A DNA stretch of 64,000 nt. Origin: Planctomycetota bacterium (GTDB taxonomy: Bacteria; Planctomycetota; UBA8742; UBA2392). Positions 57,052 through 64,000 of the stretch are shown one piece after another. The stretch spans positions 1-64,000 of the forward strand of contig QEVF01000004.1 of assembly GCA_003576915.1 (NCBI GenBank). Reading direction: 5' to 3'. The notes under the pieces are model-generated. The model saw nothing but the letters and a program-made list of their open reading frames with translations. It had not been told where the DNA came from and searched no databases. The number at the start of each line of letters is the position of its first letter. Position 1 is the first letter of the stretch. The position numbers were made by a program, and so were the translations under genes.

Positions 57052-58389
57052 TCAACTCCTCACGGTCGCGTTGAACCAGGCGCCGAAGGCCTTCTTCATG
57101 ACCCACAGCTTGGTGCGGGTGAGCTTGTAGGCATTGGGGTTTTCCGTCAGCTCCCGGCACTCTTCCGGCAGCATGATGAGACTGACCTTGACGTTCGGAG
57201 CGATGCCGATGGGCAGGCCGTGCTGCATCACGCGCTCATAAAAGTGGGCAAACACCGGCAGCATCTCCTCCACTGCCGGCGGGTCAAGCCGCGCGTAAGC
57301 CGCGCCAAACACCGGGCGGAACACGCAAACCGTGGGAATGGCGCCGTGCTCGCAGATCCAGTCAATGGCGCGCCTGCTGGACTCCACAGGCTCGAGGCCG
57401 GCGATGATTTCGCCATTGACCGTATCGAAGCCCACCTCGTTGGCGCAGAAGTCAATGGCATCAAGGTAGCGTTTCAGGCCCGCCCGCCGCGCCTTGCCGG
57501 GGCCGATTTCCTTGAACAACGCTTCATCCATGACCTCGAAGCAGAACGAAATATTGTTCACGCCCAGCTTCTTGAACTTCACGTAGTTCGAGAAGTTCGC
57601 ATCCGGCGGGGCCTGCACCCCCACCAGCAGGCCGGTTTCCTTCTTCACGGCGGCGACAACATCCTTGAACAGGCCCCAGTAGTCATTGCTGTCGATGAAG
57701 CCGGTGTTGAAGTGAACGAACGTGATCCCGCTCTCGGCGCGAGCCGCCTTGACCGTCTCGATCACGTCCTCGATGCTCTTGTCGGCCTCTTCTTCGCGCC
57801 CCAGGTTCTGGCCTTCGGTGCAGAACTTGCAGAATTCGTTCTCGCCGCGCGGACCCCAGTTCTGGCAGCGCGGCCCCCAGTAAATGCCCAGATAGGTGCC
57901 CTGGAGGCAGCCGATGCGCTGCATCAGCTTGCCGCTTGAGGTCTTCTGTTTGTACCAGGCGGGTTCGGGGGGGATCTTGACGGCATCCACAAAGCGCGCC
58001 TTTGAGCGGTCGAGGTTCGCGCCAAAGGGCCCCCGCTTTGTGGCAAAATGCGGGTCCTTCCTCAATGTCGGCAGGGAAGACGCCTGCGTGCCCGCCGCCT
58101 GGAAGGCTGCGCCGCCGTCCTGCCAGATTTCGTAACGTGCGCCCTGCTTCACCAGCACGTAGGGCGAGGCCTGGCACCACCATTCGACCACCGGCACGTT
58201 GGTGTACATATCCTCGCCGATGATCACCTCGAGGCCGCTGCCCAGGCCCGCGCGATTGCGGATGATGTCCCGCGCGTCCTCCCCCAGGTCGCAGGACGCG
58301 TCGATGCGCAGACCCTTGCAGTAAAGGTCGAGTTTGAGGTAGGCCGCGTTGGCGCTGCCGTCCGGACGGAAGAGAGAAACCACGTGCAT
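57052..58389 (-). CDS. Radical SAM superfamily protein with unusual cysteine spacing
   Basis: A protein of about 445 residues. The cluster-binding region reads R-C-Q-N-W-G-P-R-G-E-N-E-F-C-K-F-C, that is C-x11-C-x2-C instead of the usual C-x3-C-x2-C. The following TIM-barrel has T-F-V-H-F-N-T-G-F near residue 230, G-V-Q-A-P-P-D near 263 and a G-E-I-I-A-G-L-E segment near 345 that suits the SAM-binding strands. The N-terminal 150 residues are a separate domain. No subfamily was recognised. The ATG at 58389 lies 25 bases after a TATACT box (58415-58420, minus strand). It is divergent from hutH. Confidence 0.75.
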   Translation of the reverse strand: MHVVSLFRPDGSANAAYLKLDLYCKGLRIDASCDLGEDARDIIRNRAGLGSGLEVIIGEDMYTNVPVVEWWCQASPYVLVKQGARYEIWQDGGAAFQAAGTQASSLPTLRKDPHFATKRGPFGANLDRSKARFVDAVKIPPEPAWYKQKTSSGKLMQRIGCLQGTYLGIYWGPRCQNWGPRGENEFCKFCTEGQNLGREEEADKSIEDVIETVKAARAESGITFVHFNTGFIDSNDYWGLFKDVVAAVKKETGLLVGVQAPPDANFSNYVKFKKLGVNNISFCFEVMDEALFKEIGPGKARRAGLKRYLDAIDFCANEVGFDTVNGEIIAGLEPVESSRRAIDWICEHGAIPTVCVFRPVFGAAYARLDPPAVEEMLPVFAHFYERVMQHGLPIGIAPNVKVSLIMLPEECRELTENPNAYKLTRTKLWVMKKAFGAWFNATVRS

Positions 58390-58414
58390 TCCAGGGCGTC
58401 GTACGGGGAGAGCC

Positions 58415-58420
58415 AGTATA
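58415..58420 (-). promoter_or_regulatory. -10 element of the radical SAM gene
   Basis: GCTATACTGG on the minus strand, the same string as before ppk and the FUSC gene. No clear -35 box is visible. Confidence 0.4.
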
Positions 58421-58441
58421 GCTTCCCAATCGCGCCGGCCC

Positions 58442-58490
58442 CACCACCTGACACCTAACACCCGACACCGGCCTTTGTATCCTCCCGCCC
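58442..58490. repeat. Heptamer half-array, site F (before hutH)
   Basis: Three clear units, TGACACC, TAACACC and CGACACC, at 58449-58469, preceded by a partial one. The 7-bp phase reaches the hutH ATG at 58491. No complementary left arm was found, so this is a half-site. Confidence 0.65.
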
Positions 58491-60014
58491 ATGTCCAAAC
58501 TGACCCTGACCGGTGATTGCCTCACCATTGATTCCGTCGCCAAGTTCCTGGACGGCGAGTACGCCCCCGTCAACGTGAGCAAGGAGGCCCGCGCCGCCGT
58601 GCGCAGGGGCCGTGCCTTTGTCGAGAAACTGCTCAAGTCAGACAAGCCCGTTTACGGCGTGAACACCGGCTTTGGCAAGATGGCCAATGTCCGCATCGAC
58701 CACGAAAAACTGGGCGAGCTTCAGTTGAACCTGATCCGCTCGCACTCCTGCGGCGTGGCGGAGCCTTTGCCCGAAAACACGACGCGCCTGGCCATGCTGC
58801 TGCGCATCAACTCGCTCGTCCATGGCAACAGCGGCGTGCGCGAAGAGGTCATCGACGCGCTCTTGGCCCTGCTGAACTCGCAGGTCGTGCCCTGGGTGCC
58901 GCGCAAGGGCAGCGTGGGCGCCTCGGGTGATCTCGCGCCCCTGAGCCACATCGCCCTGGTGCTGCTGGGCGAGGGCAAGGCCTACTTCAAGGGCAAACTC
59001 ATGGCCGGCGGCGAGGCATTGAGCCGGGCCGGTCTCAAACCGGTGGTGCTGCAGGCCAAGGAAGGCCTTGCGCTGGTCAACGGTACGCAGGTCATCCAGG
59101 CCATCGGTCTGCGCACGATCGTGCAGACGCGCCGCTGGCTCAAAGTAGCGGACGCCGCCGCCGCCTGCTCGCTCGAGGCCCTGCGCGGCAGCGACTCGCC
59201 CTTTGATGCGCGCGTGGCGCGCATCCGGCCCCACCCGGGCCACGCCCTGGTGGCGCGCAACATGCTCAAGATGCTGGACAAGAGCGAAATCCGCGAAAGC
59301 CACCGCGAAAACGACCCCCGCGTGCAGGACGCCTACAGCCTGCGCTGCGTACCCCAGGTGCATGGCGCCGCGCGAGACGCCTTTGCCCACATCCAGCAGG
59401 TGTTCGAGCGCGAACTCAACGCCGTGACTGACAACCCCCTGCTCTTTCCCGAGGACGGCGAGGTCATCTCGGCGGGCAACTTCCACGGCCAGCCCCTGGC
59501 CCAGGCGCTGGATTACCTGGCGATTCTCCTGTCGGAGATCGGGGCCATCTCGGAGCGGCGCACGGAGCAGATGGTAAATCCGGACCTGAGCAACCTGCCG
59601 CCCTTCCTCGTCCGGGACAGCGGCCTCAACAGCGGCCTGATGATCGCACAGGTCGTGGCCGCCGCGCTCGCCAGCGAAAACAAAATTCACTCGCACCCGG
59701 CCAGCGTGGACAGCATCCCGACGAGCGCAAACAAGGAAGACCACGTCAGCATGGGCGTGACTGCCGCGCTCAAGGCTGACCACGTGCTGAAGAACGTGAA
59801 AAACATCCTGAGTATCGAGCTGCTGGCGGCGCGGCTGGCCCTGGAATACCACAGGCCGCTGAAGCCGGGGAAGGGCGTCAAGGGCGTCTATGAGGCCCTG
59901 GCCAAGGTCACGCAGCCGCTGGAGCGCGACCGCGCCCTCTACGAAGACTTCGAGAAAGTGCAGGCCGTCGTGGATCAGGGCGGCCTCGACTTTGTCCTGC
60001 AAGGGCTTGAGTAG
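58491..60014 (+). CDS. hutH: Histidine ammonia-lyase
   Basis: A 507-residue HutH, standard length. It deaminates L-histidine to urocanate, the first step of histidine breakdown. The self-cyclising MIO triad is Ala144-Ser145-Gly146 in G-S-V-G-A-S-G-D-L-A-P-L-S-H. The N-terminal Y-G-V-N-T-G-F-G near residue 55 carries the catalytic tyrosine, and S-V-D-S-I-P-T-S near 402 is also characteristic. hutU and hutI are not adjacent, so a phenylalanine or tyrosine lyase cannot be ruled out by context, but the sequence is HutH-like. Repeat site F abuts its start. Confidence 0.95.
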   Translation: MSKLTLTGDCLTIDSVAKFLDGEYAPVNVSKEARAAVRRGRAFVEKLLKSDKPVYGVNTGFGKMANVRIDHEKLGELQLNLIRSHSCGVAEPLPENTTRLAMLLRINSLVHGNSGVREEVIDALLALLNSQVVPWVPRKGSVGASGDLAPLSHIALVLLGEGKAYFKGKLMAGGEALSRAGLKPVVLQAKEGLALVNGTQVIQAIGLRTIVQTRRWLKVADAAAACSLEALRGSDSPFDARVARIRPHPGHALVARNMLKMLDKSEIRESHRENDPRVQDAYSLRCVPQVHGAARDAFAHIQQVFERELNAVTDNPLLFPEDGEVISAGNFHGQPLAQALDYLAILLSEIGAISERRTEQMVNPDLSNLPPFLVRDSGLNSGLMIAQVVAAALASENKIHSHPASVDSIPTSANKEDHVSMGVTAALKADHVLKNVKNILSIELLAARLALEYHRPLKPGKGVKGVYEALAKVTQPLERDRALYEDFEKVQAVVDQGGLDFVLQGLE

Positions 60015-60058
60015 GCAGCGCCGGACACGCCAGGACACTCCGGCACTGCCCGATGCGT

Positions 60059-61747
60059 TCAGGGCCTGGCGGCCAGCGGCAGGCGCAGGACGGGCGCGAG
60101 CGTTGGGCTGTGATCGACGGCGATCTCAGCGTCCAGCGCTTTGGATTCATCCCAGTGGTCGGCGCCGGTGTGAGTGTTGCGCTCATAGCGCGGCGAGTTG
60201 CCCCCTGTCAGCACCAGTTTCAGTTCGTGGCCCTTGGCGAAGGTGTAGGCGTTGGGATTGAGCCTGACCTTCAGAGTCACCGGTTCGCCCGGCTTGAGCA
60301 GGGCGGGCTTTCCCGTGGCATACCTGGCACGCTGAATACCTTCAGCCACCAGATAGGCCCCCTTGCCATCGTCGTCCAGCAGGCGCAGGTGAATGTCGCA
60401 GTCAACGCGGTTCACCGTAATCGTCAATTCCAGCTCGGCGCTGCCCATGAGAGCCAGGGGCTCCTCCAGCTTGCCCGTGGAGTACACCAGCACGTCCTTG
60501 CGCTTGAGAAGCGCTGCGTTGTCCTTGGGGCCGTAACTCATGGGCGGCAGATTGGCCCCTCCCAGCGTGGGGCTGGCCTGGCGCGGGTCATAGGTGAAGA
60601 CGCGGCTTGGAGACTCACCCTCGGCGGCGGGCCGCGCTTTCGCGGCGGAGATTTCACCGGCGCGATGGAGGTTCAGCTTGAGGAGGTCGCGCTTGAAGCC
60701 CGCCACGCTCTCGGCCGTCAGCCATTTGTCCTCGCCGCACTGATAGAAATGAACGCGCGGCAGCTTGTCATAGCCGTTGTCTGTCTGCTCGCGCAGGAAG
60801 TAGTCGAAGAACTTGAGCGTGACGCTCGTGCTGTAGTCCTCACCGCCCTTGAACTCAAGGTCGCCCTGCCGCGGCATGTCGATGGCCGTGTGCGCCCAGG
60901 GACCCATGATGAGGCGGGTATGTTTCTTCGCGGCTTCGCCGCCCCGGGATACCAGGTCGTTGTAGTTGTCGATCACGTCGCGCGGGTAATTGTCCCACCA
61001 GCCGCTGACCAGCAGGCAAGGCACCTGGATCTTTTCGGGGGTGTAGGAGTTGGACCTGGCCAGGGACCAGATCGGGGAGTCCGGCTGTGGAAAGCGGCCC
61101 ACCATTTCGCCCACGCCAAAGCCCAGCCGGTCCAGCGCGTTGACGTGGGCCTCCAGTTTCACGCCTCCCTCGTAGTAAGACTCGTAGCGGCTGCCCTGAT
61201 AGGCAATCAACGGAGCCGCGCATACCAGGTGCGGCGGCTGCTCAGAAGCCGTGTCAAACTGCTGCTTGCCCAAGGCGCTGCCGCCCCAGGTGCCCACCTT
61301 GCCGTTGCACCAGCTCTGGGCCGCGCACCACTCCACGCAGTCGTAGCCGTCTTGCCCGCGGCGCCAGGTGCGGCGGTTGACGCCCTGCTGCGCCGCGCGG
61401 CTGCCATAGAAGCCGCGCCAATCGACGAACACATAGGCGTAGTTCTCGCGATCGAAGCGTCCCCAGGCCTTGGCGGAGCCTCTGGCTGCCTCGCCGGCGC
61501 GCTCGGCGTCGCCGAATTCGCGGCCCATGTTGTTCTTGTTGTAGGGTGTCTGCACGAGGATGCAGGGATAGCGGCCTTCCTTCTTGGGGAGCAGAACGTT
61601 GGCGGCCAGGGTCTTGCCGTCACGCATGGGAATGGCGACATCGCGCATCTCACTGAGCCAGAGCGCCTTGGGCGCCTCTGTTTCCTGGGCCCGTGTCGGC
61701 GTGATGGTCAGGAACAGCAGGGCAAGCAGGGTCAGGGCGTGGCGCAT
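60059..61747 (-). CDS. Secreted CocE/NonD-type hydrolase (X-Pro dipeptidyl-peptidase S15 family)
   Basis: A 562-residue exported enzyme with a signal peptide (cleavage near T-R-A20). The alpha/beta-hydrolase part has V-D-W-R-G-F-Y-G-S near residue 108, the nucleophile Ser157 in G-T-W-G-G-S-A-L-G, and W-W-D-N-Y near 240. The C-terminal jelly-roll domain (L-E-L-T-I-T-V-N near 445) is typical of CocE/NonD esterases and S15 peptidases. Substrates are acyl esters or proline peptides; they cannot be told apart by eye. It is the last gene of the TetR-led minus-strand cluster. Confidence 0.88.
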   Translation of the reverse strand: MRHALTLLALLFLTITPTRAQETEAPKALWLSEMRDVAIPMRDGKTLAANVLLPKKEGRYPCILVQTPYNKNNMGREFGDAERAGEAARGSAKAWGRFDRENYAYVFVDWRGFYGSRAAQQGVNRRTWRRGQDGYDCVEWCAAQSWCNGKVGTWGGSALGKQQFDTASEQPPHLVCAAPLIAYQGSRYESYYEGGVKLEAHVNALDRLGFGVGEMVGRFPQPDSPIWSLARSNSYTPEKIQVPCLLVSGWWDNYPRDVIDNYNDLVSRGGEAAKKHTRLIMGPWAHTAIDMPRQGDLEFKGGEDYSTSVTLKFFDYFLREQTDNGYDKLPRVHFYQCGEDKWLTAESVAGFKRDLLKLNLHRAGEISAAKARPAAEGESPSRVFTYDPRQASPTLGGANLPPMSYGPKDNAALLKRKDVLVYSTGKLEEPLALMGSAELELTITVNRVDCDIHLRLLDDDGKGAYLVAEGIQRARYATGKPALLKPGEPVTLKVRLNPNAYTFAKGHELKLVLTGGNSPRYERNTHTGADHWDESKALDAEIAVDHSPTLAPVLRLPLAARP

Positions 61748-61800
61748 GGCGGACTCCGGTGAATGCCCATGAAACCCTGGGGCCGCCCGGAGGTTGCGGG

Positions 61801-62721
61801 TCAGATCAGGCGCTGTTTGAGCCGCTCGCAGGGAAACTCCTCAAGCCACTCCGAAATCTCGGCTGGCGAAGCCTCCGAGCCTCTGCGCAGCAAATGGGCC
61901 AGGGCCAGAAGCAGGATAGGGACGATCACGAAAGTGCCGGAGATGGCCTGGGCGCGCACGATCACGGTGAGGTTGGCCTCGCCCATGGTGGTGGCCTCGG
62001 GCTCGATGACACCGCTGAAGGCGACCCAGTAGGTCACCCCGAGCTGAAACAGCACGATGCCGGCCCAGAACAGCGGCGCAAACAGGCCCTTGAACTTCAC
62101 ATGCCGCAGGGTCACCTGCCCGCGCCCCGCTCCCGCGACCAGCAGCGCGTCGATGCGCTGATTGATGAAGATGATGATCCAGCCCACCACAAACCAGCCG
62201 GCGTAGTTGGCCAGAGGCACAGAGAAGTGATAGCCGGGCTCGGGGTAGTAGTAGATTTCGCCCAGAAACCAGTAGCGCCCCAGATGGGTTACGGGGTCCG
62301 TGATGAGATCAATGACAACCATGAGCACCGCGCCCAGAAACAGCACGAAGGCCGAGTTGCGCACGCGGCGCGGCGTGACGCGCTGCACGTCCAGGCCCTG
62401 CCGCCAGAGCGACGACATGAAGAACTGGGCAAAGCTGAAACTCACGTAACTCAGGAAGGAGAATGAAAGACTGTCAAAGAAGGGCACGCCGGCTATGACG
62501 AGGTCATTGGACAGGGCCTCATAGTTGTAGACGTACCAGCCAAAAGGGATGCCATTGACCTGCGTGCTGCAATACTCCGCGACGAAGGCCACAAGATAGC
62601 CGCTGACCATCCACAGAATCGTGCGCAGCCAACCCTGCTCCAGCCACGACATCGCGAGAAACGCCAGCAGAAACAGCGTGACGTAGGGGCGGAACGTAAA
62701 CGACCACAGCAGTTCGAGCAT
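61801..62721 (-). CDS. Carotenoid biosynthesis membrane protein (CruF/DUF422-like)
   Basis: A 306-residue protein with seven or eight membrane helices. The segments G-I-P-F-G-W-Y-V-Y-N-Y near residue 58 and V-P-F-F-D-S-L-S-F-S-F-L near 78 are the signature of the DUF422 family, which contains the carotenoid 1,2-hydratase CruF and related proteins; D-P-V-T-H-L-G-R-Y-W near 142 agrees. A role in carotenoid or other polyisoprenoid modification in the membrane is inferred. No other carotenoid gene lies in the window. It lies 45 bases after the V4R-like gene and 53 before the hydrolase gene. Confidence 0.8.
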   Translation of the reverse strand: MLELLWSFTFRPYVTLFLLAFLAMSWLEQGWLRTILWMVSGYLVAFVAEYCSTQVNGIPFGWYVYNYEALSNDLVIAGVPFFDSLSFSFLSYVSFSFAQFFMSSLWRQGLDVQRVTPRRVRNSAFVLFLGAVLMVVIDLITDPVTHLGRYWFLGEIYYYPEPGYHFSVPLANYAGWFVVGWIIIFINQRIDALLVAGAGRGQVTLRHVKFKGLFAPLFWAGIVLFQLGVTYWVAFSGVIEPEATTMGEANLTVIVRAQAISGTFVIVPILLLALAHLLRRGSEASPAEISEWLEEFPCERLKQRLI

Positions 62722-62766
62722 TTTCGGAATGTAGCCGCGCCGGGGTTTAAACGCGAGACGAAGCCG

Positions 62767-63312
62767 CTACTTGGGCAGGCGCATGATCTGGTAGCGGCAC
62801 TCGTCACCGCCGCGCTTGCGGCAGGGTCCGGCAACGTGCGAAACGGAGTACTGGGTGCTGCCCCTGAAGCGATCGACCAGGGCGGAGATGATGCCGAGGT
62901 CGAAGTCGCAGGGGTAGGGATTGTCGCAGCGGATGAAGTAGACGCCGGGCTGCTGCTCGGAGAATTCGTAGCAGCCGATTTCGCCGTTGCGGTGCGCGTT
63001 GTGGTAGGCGATGTCAATGCTCTGGAGAGCCGACGCCACATCGCGCATGGCCTCCTCGGGGAATGCGGCAGCCGAGGGGATGCGGTAGCCGATGGAGTAA
63101 AGCGTGTCAGGGCCCAAGCGCTGGCTGATGCGCTTGAACACGTTCAGCCATGCCTGCATGCTGTACCAGCGCGCGCCGTTGGGATCGACGATGCCCTCCT
63201 TGCGCAGCAGCTCGATTCCTACTCCCCGAATCATCATGCCGTTGAGCACCGCCAGAACTGTGCGGCCGTCCACTTCCACCTTGCTTGAGCTGGCTTCAAA
63301 GGGGCGAAACAC
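62767..63312 (-). CDS. V4R-like ligand-binding domain protein
   Basis: A 181-residue soluble protein. The C-terminal half has G-P-C-R-K-R-G-G-D-E-C-R-Y-Q, the closing C-x(4-8)-C-x-Y/F motif of V4R (4-vinyl reductase) small-molecule-binding domains; the N-terminal R-G-V-G-I-E-L-L is compatible. It may sense or carry a hydrophobic ligand for the cluster. The start is GTG at 63312 with AGGAG seven bases upstream, 21 bases after the TetR gene. Confidence 0.6.
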   Translation of the reverse strand: MFRPFEASSSKVEVDGRTVLAVLNGMMIRGVGIELLRKEGIVDPNGARWYSMQAWLNVFKRISQRLGPDTLYSIGYRIPSAAAFPEEAMRDVASALQSIDIAYHNAHRNGEIGCYEFSEQQPGVYFIRCDNPYPCDFDLGIISALVDRFRGSTQYSVSHVAGPCRKRGGDECRYQIMRLPK

Positions 63313-63333
63313 GGGCAGCTCCTAGGCGCGGCT

Positions 63334-63942
63334 TCAAACCGAGGCCGCCAGGCCCCTGAAGTAGGCGCGCAGGGCATCGGCGCAGGAAGCAGTGGGTCCC
63401 GCGACATTGCCCTCAAAGGTCACGCGCTGCTGAATCAGGCCATAGGTCAAGGCCAGGGCCACCCGCGCGGTCACCGCCGCATCCACCGAACCGGGCAACT
63501 CGGACAGTTCCTTGGCTCGCTCCACCAGAGTCTCGATCAGGAAGAGAGACTCACTGGCAATCTGCCGGATTCCGCGGGCAATCTGGTTGTTTTCGCTCTT
63601 GCCGACGTGGCTCCACATGTGCAGCACGATGCTGGAAAACTCACCCAGCGACAAAATGCGAGCCTCCTGCTGAACGCAGAACTCCACGATGTGATCAAGC
63701 GGACGTCCGATTTGACTGGGCGGATCGCTGCCTTCCTCGCTGGTGAAAACATAGCGAACAAGGTCTCCGGCAAGGGCCTCTTTGCTATCGAAGTAGAGGT
63801 AGACGCTGCCCTTGGCCACGCCTGCTTCATCGGCGATGGCCGCCACGGACGCTCCATCAAACCCGTCCCGGGCGAAGACACGCAGGGCGGCATCAAGAAG
63901 CTGCCGGTGGCGTAGCTCCCGCTTGGGTGATGAAACGCGCAT
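63334..63942 (-). CDS. TetR/AcrR family transcriptional regulator
   Basis: A 202-residue regulator. The N-terminal HTH is full-length: R-Q-L-L-D-A-A-L-R-V-F-A-R-D-G-F-D-G-A-S-V followed by I-A-D-E-A-G-V-A-K-G-S-V-Y-L-Y-F-D-S-K-E-A-L. The C-terminal helical ligand-binding domain is not assigned. The ATG at 63942 sits directly after a palindrome; an earlier TTG in the same frame lies inside it. It is the first gene of a four-gene minus-strand cluster (V4R-like, CruF-like, hydrolase), which it probably controls. Confidence 0.9.
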   Translation of the reverse strand: MRVSSPKRELRHRQLLDAALRVFARDGFDGASVAAIADEAGVAKGSVYLYFDSKEALAGDLVRYVFTSEEGSDPPSQIGRPLDHIVEFCVQQEARILSLGEFSSIVLHMWSHVGKSENNQIARGIRQIASESLFLIETLVERAKELSELPGSVDAAVTARVALALTYGLIQQRVTFEGNVAGPTASCADALRAYFRGLAASV

Positions 63943-63943
63943 T

Positions 63944-63978
63944 ATGACCAACCAGTCATTGTGGACGTCTGGATTGTA
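63944..63978 (-). promoter_or_regulatory. TetR-type operator and promoter of the cluster
   Basis: ATGACTGGTTGGTCAT at 63944-63959 is an inverted repeat (ATGAC/GTCAT arms) of the TetR/AcrR operator type, two bases before the regulator's ATG. A -10 box TACAAT lies at 63973-63978 and a weak -35 TGGTCA at the window edge. A repressor bound here would block its own transcription. Confidence 0.6.
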
Positions 63979-64000
63979 GTCTTGGTCCAGACGATGACCA

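Overview
The window looks like a chromosomal segment of a high-GC member of the Planctomycetota. The 16S gene, read on the minus strand, carries the planctomycete-type 5' signature around 28525-28550, differing at one base from the commonly used planctomycete probe site, and the planctomycete-style CACTGGGCTTAAAG block. The gene set agrees: a lipoprotein c-type cytochrome, giant secreted repeat proteins, a multi-PAS kinase, and McsA/McsB outside the Firmicutes. The lineage within the phylum cannot be fixed by eye.

Layout. 0-2.5 kb is a lower-GC accessory patch: a DUF1801 gene, two unrecognised genes and a 3' remnant of a second DUF1801 gene. 2.7-7.2 kb holds ppk, a minus-strand inorganic-carbon operon (beta-carbonic anhydrase, sbtA, sbtB) and a small membrane protein. 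7.3-14.4 kb has a glycine-rich repeat lipoprotein, ETF-ubiquinone oxidoreductase and an unknown TPR-like protein. 14.5-22.9 kb is a signalling block: a histidine kinase with eight PAS domains, its response regulator, an orphan FliN-like protein and a class III cyclase, followed by a DapA-family gene. 22.9-29.5 kb is one complete linked rRNA operon (16S, tRNA-Ile, tRNA-Ala, 23S, 5S) on the minus strand, with tandem promoters, boxA elements, processing stems and a terminator. 29.5-32.7 kb has apt, a FUSC transporter, a cytochrome lipoprotein and a DppA-like peptidase. 33.0-44.1 kb holds two giant paralogous secreted proteins with a shared Cys-type C-terminal sorting signal. 45-52.8 kb has accD, the complete P/H/T glycine cleavage set (gcvT, gcvH, gcvPA, gcvPB) and a DapL-like aminotransferase. 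53-57 kb has mcsA-mcsB, a DUF1444 gene, a lipoprotein and a MarR regulator. 57-64 kb has a radical SAM protein with an unusual cysteine spacing, hutH, and a minus-strand TetR-led operon (TetR, V4R-like, CruF-like carotenoid protein, CocE-type hydrolase).

The least-explained feature is a family of intergenic arrays of imperfect 7-8 bp tandem units. Each locus has its own unit, but most follow a GGTNTCR-like pattern. Most occur as two inverted arms able to form a long hairpin. They start at a stop codon and run up to the next start codon, replacing the usual ribosome-binding site. They are concentrated in the glycine cleavage region (47.7-52.9 kb), with others at 2.5 and 58.4 kb. At one site the two arms are separated by a lower-GC insert carrying a degenerate zinc-ribbon membrane protein and an S23/four-helix-bundle protein, the family encoded in 23S rRNA intervening sequences elsewhere. 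This may be an undescribed repeat-plus-protein mobile or regulatory element.
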